NCBI RefSeq assembly: GCF_002860325.1
Contig: NZ_PKOJ01000010.1
Coordinates: 1-64,000 of the forward strand
Source of the DNA: Neptunicoccus cionae
Lineage (GTDB): Bacteria > Pseudomonadota > Alphaproteobacteria > Rhodobacterales > Rhodobacteraceae
Direction of reading: 5' to 3'
DNA length: 64,000 nucleotides
The notes beneath the pieces were generated by a model. It was not told where the DNA came from. It ran no database searches and was given only the letters and a program-made list of their open reading frames with translations. This document shows positions 18,078 through 26,079 of this stretch, piece by piece (positions within the stretch are counted from its first letter, which is position 1; every line of letters begins with the position of its first letter). A program made the position numbers and the translations under genes.

Positions 18078-20342
18078 TTAATGGTTCGTCTCGCCCCGTT
18101 CAATGGTGAAAAAGAACTCCTCCTCAGGGCCTTTCGCGACCACCTCGTCGGGCACGCAATCTGGTCCGTTCAGAAACACATTTGCTCCGAAATGGGAATG
18201 GAGCCTTGAAAGTTTACGCAGGCGCGGGCCGGTCAGTTCCTTGTAAAAGATGGTATATTTCTCTGTCTCGCGCAACGCGTCAATCTTGGCGCGGTGCCGT
18301 TTTACAGCTTCCGCATGAATCGCCGCGATTTCGGGATCGGCCAGCAGCTTGTCATACTCCACCCGCAGCTTGGGCAACATCCGCTTGATCGAGGTTTCCT
18401 CTTCGGCGTTGTTGTTCATGCGGAACCAATAGGCCAGCCCCTGATCTCGGTCTACATGGTTTACCCGCCCGCGGTCCCGTTTGACCAAGAAGCTTTCGGC
18501 ACTGCGCACGGCGTAGTGGTTCAGCGACACCAGATCATAGCCGTAAGTGTCCGTCGTGGAACGCCACGCATTGCGATAGATGTCCTTGGGCAACCGTTTT
18601 CCAGAGCCGTTGACCCAGTTGATCTGCTCCCAAAGCTGCGGGTTCAGACCTTTGGGGCGGTGCACCCCCATCTTTTTGAACAGGCCAACGTTCTGGTAGA
18701 GCGTTTTGAACCCCCACGCCTGATGGGGCTTATTGGCAAACTCCGGTGCGCAGCGGTCAAACCGTTCGGTAATCAGCTCGTCGCGGTATTCGTCCACGTC
18801 AGCATTGCCGAACAACCGCCAAGTCATTGCGATCATATTGGCGTCAGGCACTGCCTTGAACAGCGCATCAAGCGTCCCGTCCCCGCATTTGATGTTGATG
18901 AACTCGTCCACATCCATGCAGACCAGCCAGCCCGCCTTTTGCATGACCTCTTCGCTTTCGGCGGCTTGCAAGGCTGCGTGCTGGGGTTTCAAACCGCTTT
19001 CCTTAAACGGGTTGTCCCGATGCTGCACCAGCCCGCGCTTTTGCAGCAGGTCCAGCATGGTGTCGGTTCCGTCCGTACAATCGTTGGTATAGACCAGAAA
19101 ATCGTCAAACCCGATGGCGCGGTGATAGGCCAGCCACTCCAGAATGAACGGACCTTCATTCTTCATACAAGTGACAATCGCCGCGCGGCCCCGTCCGGCG
19201 TCTTTCTCCGGCTTGATTTCGGGCATGCGAACCGGCTTGGCGCCAAAGCGTATGCGGGCCAGTTCTATAAGGGGTTTATGTTCTACGAGGCTGGATTTCG
19301 GGACAATCTTTGCCACAGATGGCGTCGGGTGGCGCAGGGACATATAGCGATAGAACAGGCGCACGGCTTTTACATCCGTGGCCACATTGCCCACGCGGAT
19401 AAGCCGCCAGATCGCGCTGTCACTGGCCTGCGCAGGCGCAATACACCACCGCTGCTTCAGCTTTCGCGCATCAAATTGCACACAGATATGATCCCCGAAC
19501 GTCGCGGGCGCGTTCTTGCGGGTGCGCCACGGATACACATGCCGTCCGGCCAGTGGAATACAGCCCGAAGGGGCCGCGACCGCCGCATCAAACAAGGTCT
19601 CAGACCCCTCGCCTTCGACCATCAAATCATAAACGTCGATATTTGCAACCGCACGGGCCGCCCCCAGAAAACGGTTGCGGATTTGCTCGTAGATCAGAAC
19701 CTCCCGCAGGGGTGCTGCCCAAGGGTCGGACGGGGGGATTTCCATGCGGTCCTTGCCAGGCGCATCAGGTGCGCAGAAGGGATGGGATTCCGCAGGGCGA
19801 TCAGGATGGCCAAGCGGCGTTGCCCCGTCAAGCAGCAGCACAGTGCAGGGCTGTGGCAGGTTCTTCACCCCGTCCCGCAGCTTGCGAAGAAACCCCTTGT
19901 CAGTTCCTGGCGCAGCCCGATCCAGTATAACCGCCCCCTGCAAGCCGTGGTGGTTGACGTGGTAAGCCAGCCAGTCCAGCACCGCGCCGGCGGTTTCGCC
20001 GTTGCGAATCGACACAAAGCAGTTCTTCTGGCCAAAAATTTCCGTTTCCTGCGGTGCCGGATCAATCACAACCGGCGTGTCGGCAAAGACCATCTTAAGC
20101 GGCCCCGTGCTTGATTCTGCTTCGCAGGTCCACCACATCGCCCCGCCGATGCTACGGGTTTCTAGAACGCGCATCCCTTCGCCGGGAAACACCCGCAGCG
20201 TGTCTGCGTCGCTGCGAAAGAACAGCTGCACGATGCGTTTGCCATCGCGGATTTGCGAAACCGCGTCCAGCAGGACAATCCCTTCAGCCTCAACCACGCC
20301 AAGGCTGCGTTGGATCAACTTGTTTCCGGCGGGATTACCCAT
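18078..20342 (-). CDS. Two-domain glycosyltransferase (family 2-like, tandem)
   Basis: A 754-residue cytoplasmic protein. The C-terminal half is a Glyco_tranf_2_4 (PF13704) glycosyltransferase: IVTCMKNEGPFILEWLAYHR, NDCTDGTDTMLDLL, and the metal-binding CMDVDEFIN, followed by the family tail with LNHYAVRSAESFLVKRDRG. The N-terminal 390 residues carry a similar but eroded segment, CFVSIRNGETAGAVLDWLAY with GAVILDRA, which looks like a second, non-catalytic copy. The start at 20342 overlaps the previous stop by eight bases, giving translational coupling; a longer reading frame upstream lies inside the neighbouring gene. It is probably involved in adding sugars to a surface glycan, acceptor unknown. 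Confidence 0.82.
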   Translation of the reverse strand: MGNPAGNKLIQRSLGVVEAEGIVLLDAVSQIRDGKRIVQLFFRSDADTLRVFPGEGMRVLETRSIGGAMWWTCEAESSTGPLKMVFADTPVVIDPAPQETEIFGQKNCFVSIRNGETAGAVLDWLAYHVNHHGLQGAVILDRAAPGTDKGFLRKLRDGVKNLPQPCTVLLLDGATPLGHPDRPAESHPFCAPDAPGKDRMEIPPSDPWAAPLREVLIYEQIRNRFLGAARAVANIDVYDLMVEGEGSETLFDAAVAAPSGCIPLAGRHVYPWRTRKNAPATFGDHICVQFDARKLKQRWCIAPAQASDSAIWRLIRVGNVATDVKAVRLFYRYMSLRHPTPSVAKIVPKSSLVEHKPLIELARIRFGAKPVRMPEIKPEKDAGRGRAAIVTCMKNEGPFILEWLAYHRAIGFDDFLVYTNDCTDGTDTMLDLLQKRGLVQHRDNPFKESGLKPQHAALQAAESEEVMQKAGWLVCMDVDEFINIKCGDGTLDALFKAVPDANMIAMTWRLFGNADVDEYRDELITERFDRCAPEFANKPHQAWGFKTLYQNVGLFKKMGVHRPKGLNPQLWEQINWVNGSGKRLPKDIYRNAWRSTTDTYGYDLVSLNHYAVRSAESFLVKRDRGRVNHVDRDQGLAYWFRMNNNAEEETSIKRMLPKLRVEYDKLLADPEIAAIHAEAVKRHRAKIDALRETEKYTIFYKELTGPRLRKLSRLHSHFGANVFLNGPDCVPDEVVAKGPEEEFFFTIERGETNH

Positions 20343-21375
20343 TGTATTGCATCGCTTTAATCTGGTGTTGGATATAAATCTGCGCCCGCCTCCGTGGCGG
20401 TGGTGTGCTGCCCGCCAGCAGGCCAAGCCGCCAGATCAGCCGGATATTGTCCAGATCTTCAAGCATCCGGTCAATCCGCCGCTGGTGTTCCGCACCACAA
20501 GCAGCGTGAAGCCGCGCCACATCAGGCAGGGCGCAGAGCTGGTCGCGCTGCAGCGTTGTCATTGGGGCCATCCGCGCGATGCTGTCGTCCGTTACCGTGT
20601 TAAAATTCCGTTCCGCCCAATAGGACAGGTCAATGGCGCGATCCATGTGGTTGGGCAGACCCCGCTGCGCCTTGAGCATGAATTCCTGCGCCGAGCGCAC
20701 AGAATAGTGGTTCAGATAGGCAATCGGCGCATCGGTGTCTAACAGACCGTAGAGCGAGATTGCCTTGTCGTTGGCCGCCACCCCTTCGGGCAGGGGCTGG
20801 CCGCTGGACACAAACCAGCGCGGCACGCGGTCTTTCTTGTTGCGCGGGCGATGCACCCCAAGCTGGCGAAAGGATTTCGGGCGGAATAGCGTCTTGTAAA
20901 GATTGGCCAGTGGATAGTGGATGTCCCGTGGCGCGGCCTGCACAAACCGTTCTGTCACCGGTGCAGTGTCAAACCGTTCCTGCCCCGCCGCCCCGAACAG
21001 CCGCCACGGAAAGGCAATCGCCTCGGCATCCGGCAGGGTCGCCACCAAGTCTTTCAGGCTTTTATGAGGTTCGGGCAGGTTCAGATATTCGTCGCAATCA
21101 AAGAACATCACCCAATCCGCAGATTTCACCAGCGGATGGGTTTTGGCAATGTTCAGCGCCTGCCATTGCACGGTTTTCTCTGCGGTATAGTCGAACGGCA
21201 AATGGGTGATCCGTCCGTCAGCGGCCAGAGCCTGCAACAGCTCCGCACTCCCGTCATCGCAATCATGGGTCAGCACCAGCATGTGATCGAACCCTGAAGC
21301 CAGATGATGGGCCAGCCAGTCCACCACATATGGACCCTCGTTGCGCAGACAGGTAACGCCGAGAAGACCGCTCAT
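20335..21375 (-). CDS. Glycosyltransferase family 2-like (Glyco_tranf_2_4)
   Basis: A 346-residue single-domain glycosyltransferase of the PF13704 type. LGVTCLRNEGPYVVDWLAHH opens the nucleotide-sugar fold, THDCDDGSAELLQAL follows, and FFDCDEYLNL supplies the DxD-like metal site. The conserved end LNHYSVRSAQEFMLKAQRGL is nearly the same as in its neighbour at 18078, so the two probably arose by duplication. The start overlaps the upstream gene by four bases (ATGA) and its own stop overlaps the next start by eight. Sugar donor and acceptor cannot be inferred. Confidence 0.85.
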   Translation of the reverse strand: MSGLLGVTCLRNEGPYVVDWLAHHLASGFDHMLVLTHDCDDGSAELLQALAADGRITHLPFDYTAEKTVQWQALNIAKTHPLVKSADWVMFFDCDEYLNLPEPHKSLKDLVATLPDAEAIAFPWRLFGAAGQERFDTAPVTERFVQAAPRDIHYPLANLYKTLFRPKSFRQLGVHRPRNKKDRVPRWFVSSGQPLPEGVAANDKAISLYGLLDTDAPIAYLNHYSVRSAQEFMLKAQRGLPNHMDRAIDLSYWAERNFNTVTDDSIARMAPMTTLQRDQLCALPDVARLHAACGAEHQRRIDRMLEDLDNIRLIWRLGLLAGSTPPPRRRAQIYIQHQIKAMQYNG

Positions 21376-22280
21376 GTGGATTGCTCCGATTCCAGACGCT
21401 TGCGCCGGTTGCGAAAGGCTTTTTGCAACTTGGGAACCCAGACATCGCGGCCCCGCCGCCGCATGTAATTTTCCATCTGTGTCTTGTAGAGATACACCGC
21501 CCCGCGATTGCGGATCATCCGGGCAAAGCCTTCGGCATCCAGCGTGCCGATGACACCTTCCCCCATCACGGGTTTCAGCGCGCCAAGCCTGCGCAGAAAC
21601 AGGGCAGAGCGATGGCCAAAGCCGTAGGCCCGCAGATGCACAACATTGTCACCCGTCAAACGGGCCGCATGTTGGCTGTCAGTGGGTTCGTAAGGATCAT
21701 AAATCACATAGACCTTGCCAGCGGCTTCCAACCCCGCCGCCCCGTCCGCGTAAGGCAGGGACCAGTCGTATTCCTTCCCCTTGGCGTAGCGGTTTTCCCA
21801 AGGGGCAAGATCTTCAATCAGGGTGGATTGCGGGCTGAAGGCGATCACGTTCGCCCCGGGTATAAGGGCGGAAAATACCAGTGCACCAAAGCCCCCCATA
21901 GAGGCCCCTGCCAGCGTGACATAGTTGAACTGCGCAAAGAACCCGTCGTCCCGCAGCTTTTCCAGTCGGGCAATCAACCGTTCATCGCGAAACCAGCTTG
22001 GCCCCTGCGCAAAAATCCCGAGATGGGACCAGTTGTTATAATTGCAAAACCCCGAGGCCCAAGCTTCACGGTCATAGCCGTCATGTCCGGCCTCTGCCAG
22101 ATTGTCGAAGGTGATAACAAGCTGCCCGAGGCTGCGCTCTACATAGCACAGGGAATGGCTGCCGAGTTTTTCATAAAAGCCGTCCCGTTCTCCGTCCGGA
22201 TAGATGTCACGGTACCAGTCGGGGATTATCCCCCGCTCGACCTCCCGTTCCATCTCTTCGGATTGGATTTCTTCAGACAT
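21372..22280 (-). CDS. Alpha/beta-hydrolase-like protein of the glycan cluster
   Basis: A 302-residue soluble protein without a firm family name. GASMGGFGALVFSAL near residue 128 is a nucleophile elbow (GxSxGG) typical of alpha/beta hydrolases; VYVIYDPYEPTDSQHA and LRAYGFGHRSALFLRRLG could supply the acid and histidine of the triad. The N-terminal 20 residues are strongly acidic. Placed between two glycosyltransferase genes with a five-base gap on one side and a four-base overlap on the other, it could be an esterase or acyltransferase modifying the same glycan, but no substrate can be read off. In related bacteria similar proteins are sometimes labelled PAPS reductase, which the sequence does not support. 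Confidence 0.65.
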   Translation of the reverse strand: MSEEIQSEEMEREVERGIIPDWYRDIYPDGERDGFYEKLGSHSLCYVERSLGQLVITFDNLAEAGHDGYDREAWASGFCNYNNWSHLGIFAQGPSWFRDERLIARLEKLRDDGFFAQFNYVTLAGASMGGFGALVFSALIPGANVIAFSPQSTLIEDLAPWENRYAKGKEYDWSLPYADGAAGLEAAGKVYVIYDPYEPTDSQHAARLTGDNVVHLRAYGFGHRSALFLRRLGALKPVMGEGVIGTLDAEGFARMIRNRGAVYLYKTQMENYMRRRGRDVWVPKLQKAFRNRRKRLESEQST

Positions 22281-22285
22281 GGGAA

Positions 22286-23944
22286 TTACCGTTTCTGGAC
22301 AACCATCAACTGGTCTTTCCGGGATTTGTTAAAACCGACCTGATAAATAAAACATCCCGAAATATGTTCCCTCAGGGCGTTCAATTCGTCCGCGATTACA
22401 GCGTCGGAATGGCTGAATGCGCCGTCTTTCTGATAGCCGTAGAACAGATCGGCGGTCTTGGTGAAACCCGGCTTTTCCATATGCTTGGGCTGCCAGCGCA
22501 GGTTTTCGATGGTGTAAAACCCGCCCGACGCCAGTTTCGGGAACAGCTCCAGAAACGCAAATTGCTGGTGATGGGACGCATGGCTGGCGTCATCCACGAT
22601 AATATCCATCTGCGGCAGGTCTTTGACCGCAGCGTTGATATTTTCACGGCTGTCCATATCGCAATTCACATAGGTAAAGCGCGGATCATCAAGCCAGCTG
22701 AAATCCGAAATATCCAGACCGTAAACCTGCGCTTTCGGGAAATATTCCAGCCACATGCGGACGGAAGGGGCATCATTGGTGATCCGCTCTGCCGCGACTT
22801 CATGTTCGGGCCCGCTGTTCAGCAGCCCCATTTCCAGCAGGTTCAGCTTGCGCCCGCGCAGGGGCAGGAACAGCATCTGGTAAAGTTCCGTGTAGCGGTG
22901 TTTCGCAGAGCCTTTGTCCGTGCTGTATTTATTGGCGATGTCGGTCAGATTAACCTGCCCGATACCCGCCCGCGCTGAAGGGTCCAGCGGCGCCACCTTG
23001 GAGGCAGCGGGTGCTACGGGTTTCTTCGGCTTGGCGGGTTTCTCTGCCGGTTTGGCCTTGGCTTCCGATTTTACTTTCGCACCTTTGGGCGCTTTCGCTG
23101 CCGCCTGTTGCGCCTTTGACATCGGCAACGGTGCCTGCGCAGGGTCGATACCGTGCTTTTTGATCAACTGCCCCAGCAGGCTTTTTGGGTGGGGTTCGCC
23201 GCCTTCCTTTTCCACCAGACGGGCCCGCATCCGGCGGCCGTATAGATGGATGGAATAGGTGTTTTCGGTCACATAAGGTGTGGTGTCAAAGTTGCGCTTT
23301 AGCATCATCCGGCGGTCTTTGTAGGTGAAAGGATAAAGCCCTTCCTGCGGCAGGGCGTATTTTGCCTCGCCGGTTTTGTGCAGGAAATGCGTCACCGCAT
23401 GGGGGCCCCAAACACCCCAGGGCTGTTCGGAGGCGTGGACCGGATTACCGGCATCGCGGGCTTCTTCCAGTTCGCGGGTGTAGTCATCACCGTACCATGT
23501 GGGAATTGCGAATTCATCCGCCGTAAACTCCAGCAATTCGCGCAGGGTTTCACTGTCCGACGGCAGGCCGAGCACACCACCGTTGATGTGTTTGTCCGAT
23601 TCCCAACCGTAGAAATGGCCGTTCGGCGTTTCAAACCGCTTCATGCAATAGGCATCGGTATCCGCCCAGATGGTATCCTTGTTCTGCTCGAGCATCTTGT
23701 AGCGGAACAGATCGGAGTGCAGCGCAGGTGAACCTGTGCGGGCATGGGCCAGAAAATCGGTTCGGGGCAGAACCTCAGCCGCATCGGCGAGCTCCATACC
23801 ATCGGGTACATTCCGCAAGGGTCCATAGTGGTAAAGCTTCACGTGATGGCCTGCATCCACAAAGGATTTCAGGCACAACTGTTCCAGAAAGCTGAGACTG
23901 CCTTCCATCCACAATGCTGCAATTTGATAGTCTTTGCCTGCCAC
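22286..23944 (-). CDS. Glycosyltransferase-methyltransferase fusion
   Basis: A 552-residue two-enzyme protein, first gene of the glycan cluster. Residues 1-265 form a GT-A-like domain with WADTDAYC (93-100, a DxD motif) and GWESDKHINGGVLGLPS. Residues 270-325 are a Lys/Ala/Pro linker. Residues 330-552 form a MycE/CmcI-like SAM-dependent O-methyltransferase: NKYSTDKGSAKHRYTELYQM, motif I LNLLEMGLLNSGPE (368-380), VYGLDIS and the metal/acid site IVDDASHASHHQ. A sugar transferase joined to a sugar O-methyltransferase suggests transfer and capping of one residue. The start is taken as GTG at 23944 with AAGGGA upstream; ATG at 23989 or 24013 would add residues without family character. Confidence 0.8.
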   Translation of the reverse strand: MAGKDYQIAALWMEGSLSFLEQLCLKSFVDAGHHVKLYHYGPLRNVPDGMELADAAEVLPRTDFLAHARTGSPALHSDLFRYKMLEQNKDTIWADTDAYCMKRFETPNGHFYGWESDKHINGGVLGLPSDSETLRELLEFTADEFAIPTWYGDDYTRELEEARDAGNPVHASEQPWGVWGPHAVTHFLHKTGEAKYALPQEGLYPFTYKDRRMMLKRNFDTTPYVTENTYSIHLYGRRMRARLVEKEGGEPHPKSLLGQLIKKHGIDPAQAPLPMSKAQQAAAKAPKGAKVKSEAKAKPAEKPAKPKKPVAPAASKVAPLDPSARAGIGQVNLTDIANKYSTDKGSAKHRYTELYQMLFLPLRGRKLNLLEMGLLNSGPEHEVAAERITNDAPSVRMWLEYFPKAQVYGLDISDFSWLDDPRFTYVNCDMDSRENINAAVKDLPQMDIIVDDASHASHHQQFAFLELFPKLASGGFYTIENLRWQPKHMEKPGFTKTADLFYGYQKDGAFSHSDAVIADELNALREHISGCFIYQVGFNKSRKDQLMVVQKR

Positions 23945-24017
23945 GATGCTGTCCCTTTGTAGACCTTTGGTTCTTGTTTTCCATACCATAAACGGCACGG
24001 CAGCATGGTACAATCAC

Positions 24018-24046
24018 ACAGCCATTACCAGCGCCAATATGGCTGT
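24018..24046. repeat. Inverted repeat ahead of the glycan cluster
   Basis: ACAGCCAT and ATGGCTGT are perfect 8-bp arms separated by 13 bases, between the divergent glycan cluster and the FMN reductase gene. It could be an operator or a leader hairpin of the glycan operon. Confidence 0.4.
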
Positions 24047-24151
24047 TAATGTTGTAATAAGGCAAAACCGTGAACAAACTGTCGCTTGCGCAAAAAGGCT
24101 GGACATATGTGTTTGTCATCGTATGTGAGGGCAAACAAAAAAGGAAAGACC

Positions 24152-24688
24152 ATGGCTGACCCGAAACTCCTTGTCATTTGCGGCTCTTTGCGCGCCGGAT
24201 CACTGAACCGGAAGCTGTTGGATCTGGCTGTTAACGCCTTCGGTCCTGCAGAAGTGACCTATGCCAACATCCGCTTCCCGCTCTATGACGGCGATCTGGA
24301 AGACGCAGAAGGTATTCCGGCTGCGGTACAGACCCTCCATGCTCAAATGCAGGACGCGGATGCGATTGTGATTGCGACGCCGGAATACAATGGCAACATC
24401 TCGGGAGTGCTGAAAAATGCGCTGGATTGGGTCAGCCGCGTGAAACCGATGCCAATGGGGAACACGCCTGTGGCTATCATGTCCGCCACCGGCGGGCGGA
24501 CCGGCGGCGTAATGACACAGAACTCCCTACGCCAGTGTTTGACACCCTTCCAGCCAATGGTTCTGCAAGGTCCCCCCGTCGCCGTAGCACTGGCCGCAGG
24601 TGCTTTCGAGGAAGATGGGACGTTAAAGGATGAACGCTATACCAAAGCGGTACAAAAGCTGATGGACAAGCTGCGCGCGATCATCTGA
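24152..24688 (+). CDS. NADPH-dependent FMN reductase family protein
   Basis: Flavodoxin-fold NAD(P)H:FMN/quinone oxidoreductase of 178 residues. The FMN phosphate loop is CGSLRAGSLNRKLLDLA at the N-terminus, and the flavin contact is ATPEYNGNISGVLKNALDWVSR, the standard PEYN motif. The glycine-rich SATGGRTGGVM follows. Such enzymes reduce quinones, azo dyes or chromate and protect against oxidative stress; the physiological substrate is open. AAGGAAAG precedes the ATG at 24152. An intrinsic terminator follows the gene and overlaps the end of the convergent DUF1801 gene. Confidence 0.9.
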   Translation: MADPKLLVICGSLRAGSLNRKLLDLAVNAFGPAEVTYANIRFPLYDGDLEDAEGIPAAVQTLHAQMQDADAIVIATPEYNGNISGVLKNALDWVSRVKPMPMGNTPVAIMSATGGRTGGVMTQNSLRQCLTPFQPMVLQGPPVAVALAAGAFEEDGTLKDERYTKAVQKLMDKLRAII

Positions 24689-24763
24689 ACGGCGGGGAAT
24701 GAAAGGTTCCCACCGAACCGACGCACTGCACCCTCTTGTATTTTGGAATCGTTCCCCGGAATC

Positions 24764-24794
24764 AATGAAGCGTCTTTCTTGACGCTTCATTTTT
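24764..24794 (+). terminator. Terminator shared by convergent genes
   Basis: AATGAAGCGTC pairs perfectly with GACGCTTCATT around TTTCTT and continues into TTTT. It ends the FMN reductase transcript. The right arm contains the stop codon of the convergent gene at 24787. Confidence 0.85.
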
Positions 24795-25215
24795 GCAGGT
24801 TCATCTGCGCAACTGTCAGACGCGCTTTAGGCGCACGTTTATATTGCAACCCGTGCAGGATCAGAAAGCGCAGCTTCTCAAGCTCGTCCGCCCCCAACTG
24901 GTCCAGATAGACGGCGCGGTTCCCGTCCAGTTCGAAATCCGTTCCGAATGCCGTGGCGAAATTGCTGATGATACTGCTTTGGCAATGGGCGAAGATCGCG
25001 GCCAGTCCCGTTTTCCCAATCCCCAACCGTAGACTGCTACCCTGTTTCACCAGATAGGCCGGCTGCCCCCAACGCAGGGTTTCCGTGACGGTGCCAGCCT
25101 CGACCGAAGCGGCACAGTCCAGAATAAGTTGCCGTACCAGCATTAACTTCTCCCGCTCGACTGCGGGAAAACTGTCGTAGACGGCCTGAACCTCTGGTGG
25201 GGGCAATCGGGTCAT
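24787..25215 (-). CDS. DUF1801 domain protein
   Basis: A 142-residue cytoplasmic protein with the DUF1801 (YdhG/YjdI-like) fold. Recognisable wording: AVYDSFPAVEREKLMLVRQLIL, ETLRWGQPAYL, SLRLGIGKTGLAAIFAHCQ and RAVYLDQLGADELEKLRFLI. The TLRWGxPxY segment is the family hallmark. Function is unknown; the fold resembles steroid-isomerase and iron-chaperone-like proteins. AAGGAA lies before the ATG at 25215; the frame is open further upstream but there overlaps the divergent regulator. It is divergent from a WYL-type regulator, which probably controls it through the shared 76-base gap. Confidence 0.82.
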   Translation of the reverse strand: MTRLPPPEVQAVYDSFPAVEREKLMLVRQLILDCAASVEAGTVTETLRWGQPAYLVKQGSSLRLGIGKTGLAAIFAHCQSSIISNFATAFGTDFELDGNRAVYLDQLGADELEKLRFLILHGLQYKRAPKARLTVAQMNLQK

Positions 25216-25250
25216 GTTGAATTCCTTTTTCCGCCATACCAACACAGACC

Positions 25251-25271
25251 TGCTGTCAACTTCTGTCAGCA
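25251..25271. promoter_or_regulatory. Probable operator of the WYL regulator
   Basis: TGCTGTCA-ACTTC-TGTCAGCA is an imperfect palindrome with 8-bp arms and one mismatch pair. It sits in the middle of the 76-base divergent gap, where the regulator at 25292 would be expected to bind. Inference from position and symmetry. Confidence 0.45.
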
Positions 25272-25291
25272 TTATGTAGTATCCCATTAAT

Positions 25292-26008
25292 ATGGCAAAA
25301 TCCGAACGCATACTCCAGTTGATGCAGCTTTTACGGCTGCTCCCCCCACCGGTGCAGGCGGCGCAACTGTCTGCCGAACTTGGTGTATCGCTGCGCACGG
25401 TTTATCGTGACGTGGACAGTCTGCGCCGTGCGGGGGCGATCATCGACGGGGCGGCGGGCTTTGGCTACACACTGGTCGAAGATACAGCCATGCCGCCGAT
25501 GCTGTTCAACACGGACGAAACCGAAGCGCTGGTGCTTGGACTGCGCGAAGTGATTGAAATCGGCGATCCGGTCCTTGCGGATGCGGCCCGAAACGCGTTG
25601 GCCAAACTGGCAGCGAGCCTGCCGGACCGCCTGTCACGCCAGATGCAGAACAGCGTGCTGAGCGCAAAACGCTTTCACAGCCGCCCCGAGATCACCGTCG
25701 ATGTGGCCACGATCCGACAGGCCGCCCGCGATGAACAGGCAATTCATATCCATTACGGCGATGCCAAGGGCGCGCAGACCGAACGCACAATCTGGCCCCT
25801 GTCGATAATCTTTATGGACCAGACTTTGATGCTGCTGGCGAAATGCCAGCTCCGGCAGGACTTTCGCGCTTTTCGTGTAGACCGGATCCGGAAACTGTCC
25901 CTGACCGATCAATCCTTCCGCCCACATCGCACAAGCCTGTTGCGGGATGCGCTGGCCACCATCGAGTCTGAAGAGGCAACAGATCGCCCACCACCCTATC
26001 GCGCGTAA
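25292..26008 (+). CDS. YafY-type HTH/WYL transcriptional regulator
   Basis: DNA-binding regulator of 238 residues. The N-terminal winged helix is RILQLMQLLRLLPPPVQAAQ with LSAELGVSLRTVYRDVDSLR, the HTH_11 pattern with its typical TVYRDVxxLR. The C-terminal WYL domain is present but the W-Y-L triplet itself is changed; IHYGDAKGAQTERTIWPLSI and FRAFRVDRIRKLSLTDQSF match the domain. WYL domains bind small ligands or nucleic acids. It is transcribed away from the DUF1801 gene and likely controls that gene and itself. No strong ribosome site precedes the ATG. Confidence 0.88.
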   Translation: MAKSERILQLMQLLRLLPPPVQAAQLSAELGVSLRTVYRDVDSLRRAGAIIDGAAGFGYTLVEDTAMPPMLFNTDETEALVLGLREVIEIGDPVLADAARNALAKLAASLPDRLSRQMQNSVLSAKRFHSRPEITVDVATIRQAARDEQAIHIHYGDAKGAQTERTIWPLSIIFMDQTLMLLAKCQLRQDFRAFRVDRIRKLSLTDQSFRPHRTSLLRDALATIESEEATDRPPPYRA

Positions 26009-26079
26009 TTCTTCTTTTGAAAAAGGGTTTTCCCCGTTATGCTTGGCAAAAAATAGGGCGATCAGAGCAGGAGCATCGC

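Noticed and set aside
18294-20114. A 606-codon plus-strand open frame opposite the two-domain glycosyltransferase
   Set aside because: It has no ribosome site or family motifs and its composition (Arg, Pro, His, Gln rich) is what an antisense frame of G+C-rich DNA gives; the opposite strand encodes a clear glycosyltransferase.
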